The position numbers and the translations under genes are program-made. From Caldifarciminota bacterium UBA5631 (GTDB lineage Bacteria > Hydrothermota > Hydrothermia > UBA1063), in the NCBI GenBank assembly GCA_002421425.1, contig DIJZ01000001.1, positions 59,204 through 123,203 of the forward strand: a DNA stretch of 64,000 bases. The letters run 5' to 3'. Below are positions 27,301 to 34,758 of this stretch, one piece after another. The notes beneath the pieces were generated by a model, which saw only the letters and a program-made list of their open reading frames with translations, did no database searches and was not told the origin of the DNA. Every line of letters starts with the position of its first letter. Within the stretch, counting starts at the first letter, position 1.

Positions 27301-27811
27301 GGGGCCGAATCCGGTTATTCCAGCTTCCAGGAACTACTATTATCATACCACCAGGCACTGATTCCTCTTCACCCGCATAATTGAGAATGGAGTTTTTGAG
27401 TGCCATCCGGAAAGAGCGTGGTAAATCTTGAAGATTCGTTTCTTCACTGGAAACTGAGAGCTCTGCACTGAAAACCCTGCAAATCCTATCATTCTCAAAA
27501 TAAGCAGGATAAAACGTAACGGGAAATAGAGTAACACCCCTGATATTAATCGCAGATCCTACCTTGAATGGCTGCTCAGAACAGATCGTAGAATCATCTG
27601 TTTTCTCTTCGAAAACTTCCCTCAAGATCCTGTAATTCAGTGAAGGCAACCCCTCACAGGCCACAAAAGCTGTAAACGGCAGGGGGCTTCCTGAAAGAAA
27701 CTCTATGGTGAATTTACTTGTCCCTTTTGGAGAATCAAGTTTCTGAATAGAAACCGAATTTGAGAAAATCACCGATAGAAGAAAGACATAACCTAAAAGA
27801 TTTGCACTCAC
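24365..27811 (-). CDS. secreted gingipain-family (C25-like) protein with C-terminal sorting-type domain (2)
   Basis: A 1148-residue protein starting at a GTG that overlaps the upstream stop (GTGA). It has a signal peptide (about 1-20), a propeptide-like region (about 25-150), a C25 domain (about 150-510) with ILVGGTDSIP, NYRGGS at 352-357 and Cys390 (SIVCLTG), several Ig/CARDB-like modules (NGEINPGETVNL, NGILDPGETSNL), and a FlgD/T9SS-type C-terminus (IRIYDAAGRTV). As in the paralogue, the His of the GHG motif is not at its usual position (GGS). The propeptide and complete layout suggest a secreted surface protease or an adhesin built on that fold. Confidence 0.92.
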   Translation of the reverse strand: MSANLLGYVFLLSVIFSNSVSIQKLDSPKGTSKFTIEFLSGSPLPFTAFVACEGLPSLNYRILREVFEEKTDDSTICSEQPFKVGSAINIRGVTLFPVTFYPAYFENDRICRVFSAELSVSSEETNLQDLPRSFRMALKNSILNYAGEEESVPGGMIIVVPGSWNNRIRPLIDWKEKKGYTVKVININPSDLNEQMIRDSIVYYWNQMNPKPEFVILVGGTDSIPAFRVPGQPNPSDLNFGMIDDQDYFPEMLVGRLDVQNANQLSTVVKKIVQYERSPYVSDPGWFKRALMVGANYPEYMTTPVPVKRRIRSEMLNNGYLQVDTVFYIPNEVNQPASDVVASVNNGVAFVNYRGGSANVGGWYYPSFQINNIDELSNGWKLPVVSSIVCLTGNYNSPSCFGQKWITAGDTINPKGAVAFYGASIPTSSTRWNNCLDYGFYGGLLNEGINILGSLTLRSKMEVFLNFNDEIQGDSIAIYFYTYNILGDPSLEVWTDTPRPITVLHPTSVPVGRSTFSVRVLDYNSTPLKGAIVSLLKRNEIKEVAITDAQGWCYLPVNPASSDTLYVTVTARNRIPYTGYALCSGVPVYVGYYSHEVQDNQGNSNGEINPGETVNLYLTLKNYGTSTAAQNVVVYLSTQDSLVSISSSSFSFGTINPGQVVSGGPFVFTVSQRAPDGHSIRFNANVTSSSGSFAWSFFVEVKSPHFGIKGMSILDGGNGILDPGETSNLAVTLRNSGGLAASNVTAILRTDDRGISILDSVGTFGNISIGDSATNIADPFRVQASSALIPGRRISLVLDVRTFGGYSENVYFDIYIGTATQYSVLGPDSYGYYAYDDTDNHPEAPIYQWIEIDTTYGGSGTKLNLGNDEVRSLPLPFVFKFYGENYDSISVGSNGYVLMGSNIFPEMYNWTLPSLAAPPSIIAPFWDDLNPRNSGGVYYYYDLQNHRFIVEWSRVPHVHNPLDPVDAEPQTFQLILLDPAFHTTVSGDGIIIFQYKDITNDDYWHKYATVGIQDRNKEIGLLYTYNNVYPASCAPLANGRAIKITTNPPDTLSRISEVGNFGSCEVFPNPVRNVVFVKISGARELRENYQIRIYDAAGRTVNLKKKLYSLGGSGSTYVIDCKNISQGIYFLEIKGKGFSTLKKFIKME

Positions 27812-28770
27812 TCGAGAACCTCCCTCAGAATAACAAGCCCTTCGTCTCTGTCCACCAGATATATTATCCCATCATGGACTTTAACATTGTAAAGATATGG
27901 TGTCTTGAACGTGCCGTAAAGTGTCGGATTCGATGGATTCGAAACGTCTATCACAACAAGACCTCCTTCTCTGTCGGCAATGTAGCAGAGATTGTTCTCA
28001 ACCCATACACCTTGAGCATATCCTCTGGTATCATACCTGCCAATGATTCTGAGGCTGTCAATTTTCGTTGCATCAATTATGCAAAGGCCACCAAGACCGT
28101 CGGCTACGTAGATGAGACCATTCGCAACATACAGATCTCTTGCATTGGCTGGAGTATCTAAGCTGGAGACCAAAGCCGAAGACGCGGGCTTTGAGACATC
28201 ATATATGTAAACACCCATCTGTTCGCAAGCGAGGAATGCCAGGGAATCTACCACAAATACGCTTCTTGCGTTGCCTGGTGTAGCAAAGCGCTTTCTAAAA
28301 CTCGGAAAGCCTGGATTTCTGACATCCTCCATTATAAACCAGTAACCACCAGCAATATAAACGTAGGCAGTGTCCTGTGCTGGTGCACAGAGCGAATAAC
28401 CTGAAAACCACCCTCCGTCCTCACCCAGAAAGACAGGATTTGAAGGATCACTGATATTGAAAATCTTCAAGCCCCCAAGGTCAATGGAAGCGATGAAAAG
28501 CAGTGACTCCCTCGCAGCAACGCCTACAAATCTCTTCTGAGTTAAGTATCTGCCCACGATTTCAAGGTGTTCAGGACTGCTTATGTCTACCACCTGCAGT
28601 CCACCCTGGTCATTGGCAACATACGCATAATTTCCAGATATTTCAACATCTTTTGAGTAGCCTGGAAGTTTACAGCTTCCGATAACAGTGAAACTGTGCA
28701 CTTCCTCATAGGGCTTTATACAGGAAAGTGCAAAAATTGCAAAAAGAAGAACCCAATATTTTTTATACAT
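27808..28770 (-). CDS. LVIVD-repeat beta-propeller lipoprotein
   Basis: A 320-residue lipoprotein with lipobox ALSC (Cys17). It carries about seven LVIVD-type repeats: each ends in a GGLQVVDIS-like strand followed by PxxxxxxG (for example GGLKIFNISDPSNP and GGLVVIDVSNPSNP). A beta-propeller on the outer membrane or in the periplasm is expected; ligands are unknown. GGAGG stands before the ATG at 28768-28770. It overlaps the C25(2) start, so it is translated together with that secreted protein. Confidence 0.9.
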   Translation of the reverse strand: MYKKYWVLLFAIFALSCIKPYEEVHSFTVIGSCKLPGYSKDVEISGNYAYVANDQGGLQVVDISSPEHLEIVGRYLTQKRFVGVAARESLLFIASIDLGGLKIFNISDPSNPVFLGEDGGWFSGYSLCAPAQDTAYVYIAGGYWFIMEDVRNPGFPSFRKRFATPGNARSVFVVDSLAFLACEQMGVYIYDVSKPASSALVSSLDTPANARDLYVANGLIYVADGLGGLCIIDATKIDSLRIIGRYDTRGYAQGVWVENNLCYIADREGGLVVIDVSNPSNPTLYGTFKTPYLYNVKVHDGIIYLVDRDEGLVILREVLE

Positions 28771-28785
28771 TGTCGACCTCCAATC

Positions 28786-29748
28786 TTAAATCCTGAAAGA
28801 AAAAACCATACCTAAAATCCACCTGCTATAGTTCTTCAATTTCCCTATATCAGAATAAGTCTTTGAACTCACAGCCCTGAATTCCCTTAAAACACTAACT
28901 TCACTGTAAAAACCGCGATAGAGTCTGAATCTTGCAACGGCTCCAAGATTGTGAACCAGTTCGGTGCGCCCACTGTGCAAAGGGTCAAGGATAGGAGAGA
29001 CTTCGCTCTTATATAATCTGTAGTCCAGCGAATACTTCGCAGAAATCTGCGATATTCTCCTTACTCCGGGCCTGAAAGAGTTTGAAATATCAAAGGAGTG
29101 CTGGTAGTACGAAATGTCTGGCACCGGGCCCCTTGCCTCTGAATTTGAAAGCTCATATGTAACTTCTGGTCGTATATAACTTGAAAATGCTTTTCGCCAT
29201 CTGATAGCAACTGCTTCATTATTAGAATCATAGTAGTCAAATTCCTTTGAATAATTATCTTTCCAGTAACTCATATCCAGAGAAAATCTCCCGAATCTTG
29301 AAGAAAATGCGATTCTTGCTGTAAAAAGATTCCTCGAAAATTCACATGGAATGTAACTCGTTCCGCTAACTGGCTTGTAGTATCTTATCAAGTATGTCGG
29401 GATCAGAGAATACCCCAATGAAACCTCCGTAGACCTGAAGTTCTGCTTCAACACCAGACGAAACCGCCAGTAGTCCTTCACCTTATTCTCCAGGTAGCTT
29501 GAAGACCTCAGTAACATCTCAAAAGTCGTTGGGCCTGGTTTAAAAAGACCATGTTCAAAGGTAAAAAGGGAAGAGAATTCCGCTTTGAGGTCATCGGCAG
29601 ATTTAACAGGAAACTTCCAGGGGTAAACACCGCTCCTGAATTCATCTGTTTCCTGTGCAGAGAATTTAAAAATGTTGTTATCGTAATAAATCCCCGCAGA
29701 GGAAAAAACGGAGAAGTCATACGCCAGTAAAATCAATAACCAAATCAT
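28786..29748 (-). CDS. predicted outer-membrane beta-barrel protein
   Basis: A 320-residue protein with an N-terminal signal (about 1-17), then many alternating hydrophobic/polar strands rich in Tyr, Phe, Arg and Ser (for example STEVSLGYSLIPTY and RFSLDMSYWKDNYS). It ends in WILGMVFSFRI, resembling a terminal barrel strand although the last residue is Ile, not Phe or Trp. No family is recognised. It overlaps the upstream two-repeat protein by ATGA within the pgs operon. A role as outer-membrane exit or anchor for the polymer is inference from position. Confidence 0.75.
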   Translation of the reverse strand: MIWLLILLAYDFSVFSSAGIYYDNNIFKFSAQETDEFRSGVYPWKFPVKSADDLKAEFSSLFTFEHGLFKPGPTTFEMLLRSSSYLENKVKDYWRFRLVLKQNFRSTEVSLGYSLIPTYLIRYYKPVSGTSYIPCEFSRNLFTARIAFSSRFGRFSLDMSYWKDNYSKEFDYYDSNNEAVAIRWRKAFSSYIRPEVTYELSNSEARGPVPDISYYQHSFDISNSFRPGVRRISQISAKYSLDYRLYKSEVSPILDPLHSGRTELVHNLGAVARFRLYRGFYSEVSVLREFRAVSSKTYSDIGKLKNYSRWILGMVFSFRI

Positions 29749-30563
29749 TTCGCAGGCACCTGTACTCTGATGGCTGCACTTTCCACGCCCATAATGCGTA
29801 TTTCGACCCTATGCTTCCCTTTTTTGAAATTGAGGTAAAAGACGTCTGGAACCGATGGAATCAACTCTTTTCTGTTTCTGTAGTACACTGTTTCCGAAGG
29901 TTTAGCAGAATATGTAACTTCCTTCGTCAGTCGACCATTCGATTTTACTGAAACAGAGTAAACTCCGCTTTCGTCAAGTTTTTTGAAGTTTGCACGAGAC
30001 TGAACCTTGATTCTCAAAGGGCCCTCGATTTCAACAACCAAAGGCTTTTCTGGACGAACTTCATAATACTTTACTATTTTTTCGTCTTCAACCATTTCGA
30101 GAACGCTTGCTACCTCAGCAGGGCTCAAATCAATCCACTTACCGGGTGCTTCAAAGGAGAACTTGCAAAAAACTGTATCGACTGGTGCTCGCCATAAAAG
30201 GAGTTCATATTTGTGCGTACCCTCAGGAACCCTGATATAAAAAGACCTCCATTTACTAACGCTCACTCCGTCAATTTTTGCAATTTTTGAGTTCTCAGTC
30301 TCCTTTGAAATAAACCTTTCATTGGCGTCATCGCTCACCAGTATCATCTTATAGGTCCTGGGGCCTCTGAATTCCTTCTTCCAGGGTATTCTTGTGAATA
30401 CACGAACCCATGTGGGTCCTGACACCTCAAATTTTAGGCTGTTGTCCTTCGTCAGAACATAGTAAGATTCTGACTGAGTAACCTGGATTTTTATTCTGGC
30501 CTCTGGACTTTTTGATGTAACACTTAACTGTCCAAGAAGCAATATGAAAATCAACAGCATCAT
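29745..30563 (-). CDS. secreted protein with internal duplication, linked to pgs genes
   Basis: A 272-residue protein with a signal peptide (about 1-17) and two copies of a beta-rich domain of about 95 residues. Repeat 1 is about 34-125 (YYVLTKDNSLKFEVSGPTW to RVPEGTHKYELLLW) and repeat 2 about 165-258 (YYEVRPEKPLVVEIEGP to KKGKHRVEIRIM). The shared pattern is YY, a strand, E-GP, R-x3-K, and V/F-x5-G-x-H-x-E. No known family is recognised. It sits between pgsW and the barrel gene with ATGA overlaps on both sides, so a periplasmic role in polymer export or capping is plausible but unproven. Confidence 0.85.
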   Translation of the reverse strand: MMLLIFILLLGQLSVTSKSPEARIKIQVTQSESYYVLTKDNSLKFEVSGPTWVRVFTRIPWKKEFRGPRTYKMILVSDDANERFISKETENSKIAKIDGVSVSKWRSFYIRVPEGTHKYELLLWRAPVDTVFCKFSFEAPGKWIDLSPAEVASVLEMVEDEKIVKYYEVRPEKPLVVEIEGPLRIKVQSRANFKKLDESGVYSVSVKSNGRLTKEVTYSAKPSETVYYRNRKELIPSVPDVFYLNFKKGKHRVEIRIMGVESAAIRVQVPAK

Positions 30564-31645
30564 GCCCTCCTTAAAAGTTTTTTAAAATAATAATCTACAT
30601 CTACAATCAGCGTGAAAGCAAGAATCAATAAATATAATACTAGGTAAAGGGCTGCATGCAAAACTGAATACCGCACCTCAAAAAACAACTTCCCCTCACC
30701 CGGTGAAGGAATTGGGGTGGAAGTAGCTGGAAGGCCGTACCTTCTTGCCAGATAATTTACATTATAAATATTAATCACTGGAATTCCCCTTCGCAAAAAC
30801 TCACCAATAAGGCCGGGGTGATTTCTATGATCAAAGCTCACGATTCCCGATGGTACCTCTACCCCTGCAAGTACTGCTGCATTCCCACCTATGTTAATGA
30901 AACATTTTATTGGTGACTCACCGGCAATAGCTTCATAAACCTTATATTTAAGGTGGATCGATTCTGAAAGATCTTCAGCAGTTATTTCGTTGATACCATT
31001 TCTCTTGATTGCTTCCCTTATCAGTTCCCTTCCCTCAGGGCTCAAACCCCTCCCAATGTCGTCAATTCCGCCTGCTGATGCATAAACAGTTCTAACATTT
31101 ATAAGACCGGATTTTGAGAGTATAGTTTCCATGTCAAGATAAGTAAATTCAGGAATATTCGCCCCCCACATGGAAGAACCTACTGATGAAATAATTACAG
31201 GCTTTAATTCCAGCGTTTGAATTGCTGCTAACATTGCAATATTAAGTGCTGGGAAAGAGCCAGTGAAGTGCACAGCTACAACGTCGCCCTTCTTAAGGTG
31301 TAATTTTTTCATATATTCTACGAAAAGGGCAGAAAAGTTTGGGTTTACACTGGTAAGTTTTGCCGTCAGATCACCAAATTCTGTTGTAATAGGTGTTAAT
31401 TGCATCCCAATAAGTCCGGATTCATTAGGATCATTTATGGAATCTACGGGGATACCCTTCTCTCTTCTAACTTCTTTAATCCTCTCATACATGAGGCTTG
31501 TGTATTCCGCTGCTTTAAGCTTCAGACCATAGTAAGGTGCAAAAACCTTCACTCGGGTGTTTAAAGCCAGGAAGCAGAAGATTAACCCGAAGACTGCATC
31601 GATTAGAAGAACGTAGTATGCTAATCTTCCTGTTCTCTTCTTCAT
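30560..31645 (-). CDS. pgsW: poly-gamma-glutamate system protein PgsW
   Basis: A 361-residue protein with TM helices at about 9-28 and 330-350 and a large extracytoplasmic domain between them containing VHFTGSFPALNIAM, SSVGSSMWGAN and PSGIVSFDHRNHPG. This matches the PgsW family found next to pgsB and pgsC in diderm and other bacteria; its biochemical role is not established. It overlaps pgsC and the downstream two-repeat gene by ATGA. Identification rests on remembered family features and on context. Confidence 0.85.
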   Translation of the reverse strand: MKKRTGRLAYYVLLIDAVFGLIFCFLALNTRVKVFAPYYGLKLKAAEYTSLMYERIKEVRREKGIPVDSINDPNESGLIGMQLTPITTEFGDLTAKLTSVNPNFSALFVEYMKKLHLKKGDVVAVHFTGSFPALNIAMLAAIQTLELKPVIISSVGSSMWGANIPEFTYLDMETILSKSGLINVRTVYASAGGIDDIGRGLSPEGRELIREAIKRNGINEITAEDLSESIHLKYKVYEAIAGESPIKCFINIGGNAAVLAGVEVPSGIVSFDHRNHPGLIGEFLRRGIPVINIYNVNYLARRYGLPATSTPIPSPGEGKLFFEVRYSVLHAALYLVLYLLILAFTLIVDVDYYFKKLLRRA

Positions 31646-32091
31646 GGTATTATAACACCTCCGCTCAAAAGTACAATAATAAGTCGCACGAGCACCGCTG
31701 CTACAACCATAGCCGATAGAGTCTCTATTAAACCTTGCCGATGCATCCAGTAGGCGAGAAGACCGGGTACAACAAATCCGATAGTTGTGAGGTCAAGGCT
31801 TATATTTTCGATCGTAATTGGAGGAAATATCCTTGTAAGATAACCTATCAGGTAGCCTATCAGTATGCACAGTATCAGAAGCCTCCTTCCATAAAGCAAC
31901 ATATACCTGGAAATAACCTTTACTATAACATAAGTAACAAGACCCACCAGTACTGTGGAAATCACCTGAGCAGGCCTGTGAATGGTCATGGCCACATAGC
32001 CCGGTACTACTATTCCACCAGCGGCCAACCCAGTCAACTCCATTAGAATCAGGTTAAAAAACATCCCCAGCCCCACTGCAATTACAAGCAT
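31642..32091 (-). CDS. pgsC: poly-gamma-glutamate synthase membrane subunit PgsC/CapC
   Basis: A 149-residue integral membrane protein with about four hydrophobic segments and the PgsC hallmarks ELTGLAAGGIVVPGYVA at about 17-33 and IGFVVPGLLAYW at about 104-115. PgsC forms the membrane synthase with PgsB, making gamma-linked polyglutamate or a related polyamide at the inner membrane. It follows pgsB by 20 nt. The length matches CapC/PgsC proteins. Confidence 0.94.
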   Translation of the reverse strand: MLVIAVGLGMFFNLILMELTGLAAGGIVVPGYVAMTIHRPAQVISTVLVGLVTYVIVKVISRYMLLYGRRLLILCILIGYLIGYLTRIFPPITIENISLDLTTIGFVVPGLLAYWMHRQGLIETLSAMVVAAVLVRLIIVLLSGGVIIP

Positions 32092-32111
32092 CCTTTTACT
32101 CCTTTTCCTTT

Positions 32112-33299
32112 TTAAGGTTCTGAACGGCTCTTTTCAACAAGAAAACTAACCATCCCCTCACCAAAACCTACAATGTTGCCAATAGCTAAAATTACAGAAT
32201 CGTTCTCAATTTTACTACTTATGGCGTCATAGATCTCCTGATACCCGAGACCTCCAAGATCTACAATTCTTTCCTCCGGAATTCCATTCTTTCGCGCGTA
32301 ACTGTGAAATACATTTGTGCTCCCTCCTGTGGCAAAGTACAACCTGGCAGGAATTTTCTCTGCAAGAAGTTCCGCCATTTGTTTTGAACGATCAATCCTG
32401 TCTGAACGGCAATTCATTAAAATGTAGAAATTTTCAGTGTTTACATAAAGTCTTTGATAAATAAGGTACGTAGAATCCGGGTCATTTGCAGCCATCGCAT
32501 TAAACAACACCGCTTTCTTCCCTCTAAAATTCAGGGTATATCTGCGGAGAACCCCGGGGTCCGGAATGTATCGATACATTTCGTTTAGGGCTCTATCCCT
32601 TGGAACTCCTAAAAAATCACAGACTTTAAGAGCAAGGGCCACGTTCTCTTTATGCTCTACGTATGTGAAACCATCCATCTCTTCATCAGAAACCTCCTCT
32701 TCAGAAGCCCTGATCAAAGTTAAGCCTTTGCTCTTTGCAAATTCCTGCATCACTGGAAATAGTTCCTTTTCTGCTGTGAAAACGGGCACACCATGCGGAA
32801 CAGCATTTATGAAATGCCTCACAATATCTGTAAGAGTCGGCCCCATCACATCAAGATGGTCCTGCCTTACATTTGTAATCACAACAACTTGTGGTTGCAC
32901 AATTCTGCTTTCTTCCATAATCTGCAGGTCCGGTCTGAGGGACATATTCTCCAGAACAAGAATATCAATATTCTTATTAACTGCTTCCCTGAAAATTGAA
33001 ATTTGCTCTTTTATATTTGCTCTTCCAAGTCTCACAACAGGAATTTCCTGCTCATTGTTTATCACCATTCGGGGTCTTGTTCCTGTTGTTTTTGCCATTA
33101 CTCGAAACCCACCACCTTTCAGACCTGCTGCAATGAGGCGGGTTACTGTAGACTTCCCCCTTGTGCCATTTACAATGATCCTTGTCTTAATCCTGGAGAG
33201 GTTTTTTCTGTGCAGCAGCCACTCTCTAATACCGTAGGCAACGTAAATTGCTACTAACACAAGCAAAATTACCAAAACCAAATACCCGAATTGTTCCAT
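32112..33299 (-). CDS. pgsB: poly-gamma-glutamate synthase ligase subunit PgsB/CapB
   Basis: A 395-residue protein: N-terminal TM (about 5-22), then a Mur-ligase-like ATPase domain with P-loop NGTRGKSTVTRL (about 43-54), VVITNVRQDHLD (about 144-155) and AMAANDPDS. This is the PgsB/CapB amide ligase that joins glutamate (or another amino acid) through side-chain carboxylates using ATP. The length matches B. subtilis PgsB. It is the first gene of the 15-kb minus-strand block, with a promoter at 33308-33336 and no Shine-Dalgarno. PgsA/CapA and PgsE are not in the window. Confidence 0.95.
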   Translation of the reverse strand: MEQFGYLVLVILLVLVAIYVAYGIREWLLHRKNLSRIKTRIIVNGTRGKSTVTRLIAAGLKGGGFRVMAKTTGTRPRMVINNEQEIPVVRLGRANIKEQISIFREAVNKNIDILVLENMSLRPDLQIMEESRIVQPQVVVITNVRQDHLDVMGPTLTDIVRHFINAVPHGVPVFTAEKELFPVMQEFAKSKGLTLIRASEEEVSDEEMDGFTYVEHKENVALALKVCDFLGVPRDRALNEMYRYIPDPGVLRRYTLNFRGKKAVLFNAMAANDPDSTYLIYQRLYVNTENFYILMNCRSDRIDRSKQMAELLAEKIPARLYFATGGSTNVFHSYARKNGIPEERIVDLGGLGYQEIYDAISSKIENDSVILAIGNIVGFGEGMVSFLVEKSRSEP

Positions 33300-33307
33300 T
33301 TGTTCAT

Positions 33308-33336
33308 AGTTTAATCCTTTATTAATGGTAATTCAA
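33308..33336 (-). promoter_or_regulatory. promoter for the pgs operon (leaderless type)
   Basis: Minus strand: -35 TTGAAT (33331-33336), 17-nt spacer, -10 TAAACT (33308-33313). Eight nt separate the -10 from the pgsB ATG, so the transcript should begin 0-3 nt before it. The 192-nt gap 33300-33492 also contains the divergent ferredoxin promoter; nothing else is recognised there. Confidence 0.7.
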
Positions 33337-33434
33337 TACTCCCGAAAAGAGCTAGTATTAATTGTTCTCAGCGGTAGATTTCTAAAAGTTTCGTACCTCG
33401 CTTAGGGTAATGAAACACTTATGGGCGGCTTAAA

Positions 33435-33464
33435 TTGACTGTACGAGGATTCATATCTTAAAAT
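33435..33464 (+). promoter_or_regulatory. promoter for ferredoxin
   Basis: -35 TTGACT (33435-33440), 18-nt spacer, -10 TAAAAT (33459-33464). The leader contains AAGGAGGT (33481-33488), ideally placed for the ATG at 33493. Confidence 0.75.
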
Positions 33465-33492
33465 ATACAACAAACAACATAAGGAGGTCGTC

Positions 33493-33687
33493 ATGGCAAA
33501 GAAAGTGAGAATTGACCCCGATCTGTGTGTAGGTGATGCTATATGCACGGATATTGCTCCCGACGTTTTTTACATGGGTGACGATGGGCTTGCCCATGTG
33601 AAAGAGGGAATGGAAATGACAGGTGACAGGGCCGACGTTCAAGAAGCAGCGGAACAGTGCCCTGGAAGTGCAATATTTATTGAATAG
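33493..33687 (+). CDS. monocluster ferredoxin with Asp cluster ligand
   Basis: A 64-residue ferredoxin. The cluster motif is CVGDAIC (Cys12, Asp15, Cys18) with the distal Cys55 in EQCPGSAI. The Asp in place of the second Cys is as in Pyrococcus furiosus ferredoxin, where it ligates a [4Fe-4S] cluster that readily loses one iron. The extra disulfide cysteines of the Pyrococcus protein are absent. It would be a cytoplasmic low-potential electron carrier. The gene stands alone between its own promoter and a strong terminator. Confidence 0.95.
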   Translation: MAKKVRIDPDLCVGDAICTDIAPDVFYMGDDGLAHVKEGMEMTGDRADVQEAAEQCPGSAIFIE

Positions 33688-33723
33688 AGAATTAGAAATC
33701 CAAAGCAGTACCACCCCCTCCTG

Positions 33724-33759
33724 CCCCAGGGAGGATTTATCCCCCTGGGGTTTTGTTTT
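33724..33759 (+). terminator. Rho-independent terminator after ferredoxin
   Basis: CCCCAGGG (33724-33731) pairs with CCCTGGGG (33743-33750) over an 11-nt loop and is followed by TTTTGTTTT (33751-33759). The obg ATG is only 6 nt beyond the U-tract. Confidence 0.93.
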
Positions 33760-33765
33760 GTCATC

Positions 33766-34758
33766 ATGAGGCATGAAAGCTTTGTTGATCTTGTAAAGAT
33801 AACTGTAAAGGCCGGTAATGGCGGAGACGGCCTGGTACATTTTTTGCGAGAGAAATTCAAACCTTTCGGCGGACCTGATGGCGGAGATGGAGGTCAGGGG
33901 GGGAGCGTATATGCCGTTGGTGAAAAATCACTAAAAACCCTCATCGACTTTAAATACAAAAGACACTATGAGGCTGAAGACGGAAAAAATGGTGGTCCTT
34001 CAAACAGGTCAGGGAGGAAAGGTAAAGACCTGATAATTAAAGTACCCCTCGGAAGTGTCATTTACGACGAAGAAACCGGGATAATAATTGGAGAAATAAC
34101 TCAAGATGGTCAGCTATTGCTGCTCGCAAGAGGAGGGAAAGGTGGGCGGGGAAACGCCCGATTTGCGACTCCAACAAATAGGGTTCCAAAGATTGCCGAA
34201 AAGGGGGAATCAGGTGAATTCAAAACCATCAGGATCGAACTCAAACTCCTCGCCGACGTTGGAATTGTTGGATTCCCCAACTCTGGAAAGACAACCTTGC
34301 TTAACTCCCTCGTAGGAACGAATGCAAAGGTTGGGGATTATCCATTCACAACATTAACGCCAAACCTTGGAGTCTTTCATGAAGAGACTGGTCCAAAATT
34401 TGTGCTTGTGGACATCCCGGGGATCATTGAAGATGCCCATAAAGGAAAAGGGCTTGGACTTGCATTTTTGCGACATATTGAAAGAACAAAAATTCTGGTA
34501 ATACTCCTGGATGCTACCGATCCCGATCCGGCAAAATGCTACACGAAAATCATGGAAGAACTCTCTTTTTACAGGGCAGAGCTGCTTAACAAACCAAGAA
34601 TCGTTGCGGTTAATAAAATCGATGTTGTGCCCCATCCTCCTTCTTTAAACATCAAAGAAGAATTATACTATATATCAGCTCTTCAAGGCATAGGCCTTGA
34701 GGAACTTAAAAGGGGGATTGAAAAATGCCTGGAGCAGGCAAAAAAGACCGTGAACTAA
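33766..34758 (+). CDS. obg: ribosome-assembly GTPase Obg/CgtA
   Basis: A 330-residue GTPase: glycine-rich Obg fold at about 1-160 (GNGGDGLVHFLREK, GGPDGGDGG), then the G domain with G1 GFPNSGKTT (about 168-176), the PFTTLTPNLG switch, G3 DIPGII and G4 NKID. The C-terminal OCT domain of some Obg proteins is missing. It acts in 50S assembly and stress control. The ATG at 33766 is the only suitable start, 6 nt after the ferredoxin terminator and without a Shine-Dalgarno; no independent promoter is clear, so its expression is puzzling. It begins an operon with the HEAT and mfd genes. Confidence 0.96.
   Translation: MRHESFVDLVKITVKAGNGGDGLVHFLREKFKPFGGPDGGDGGQGGSVYAVGEKSLKTLIDFKYKRHYEAEDGKNGGPSNRSGRKGKDLIIKVPLGSVIYDEETGIIIGEITQDGQLLLLARGGKGGRGNARFATPTNRVPKIAEKGESGEFKTIRIELKLLADVGIVGFPNSGKTTLLNSLVGTNAKVGDYPFTTLTPNLGVFHEETGPKFVLVDIPGIIEDAHKGKGLGLAFLRHIERTKILVILLDATDPDPAKCYTKIMEELSFYRAELLNKPRIVAVNKIDVVPHPPSLNIKEELYYISALQGIGLEELKRGIEKCLEQAKKTVN

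Noticed and set aside
32566..33237. 223-codon plus-strand open frame opposite pgsB
   Set aside because: Low-complexity Ser/Thr/Leu/Ile translation antisense to a strongly conserved gene; a composition shadow.
32112..33299. Mur ligase or folylpolyglutamate synthase for the pgsB gene
   Set aside because: The N-terminal membrane anchor, the length of 395 residues and adjacency to pgsC and pgsW fit PgsB/CapB better.
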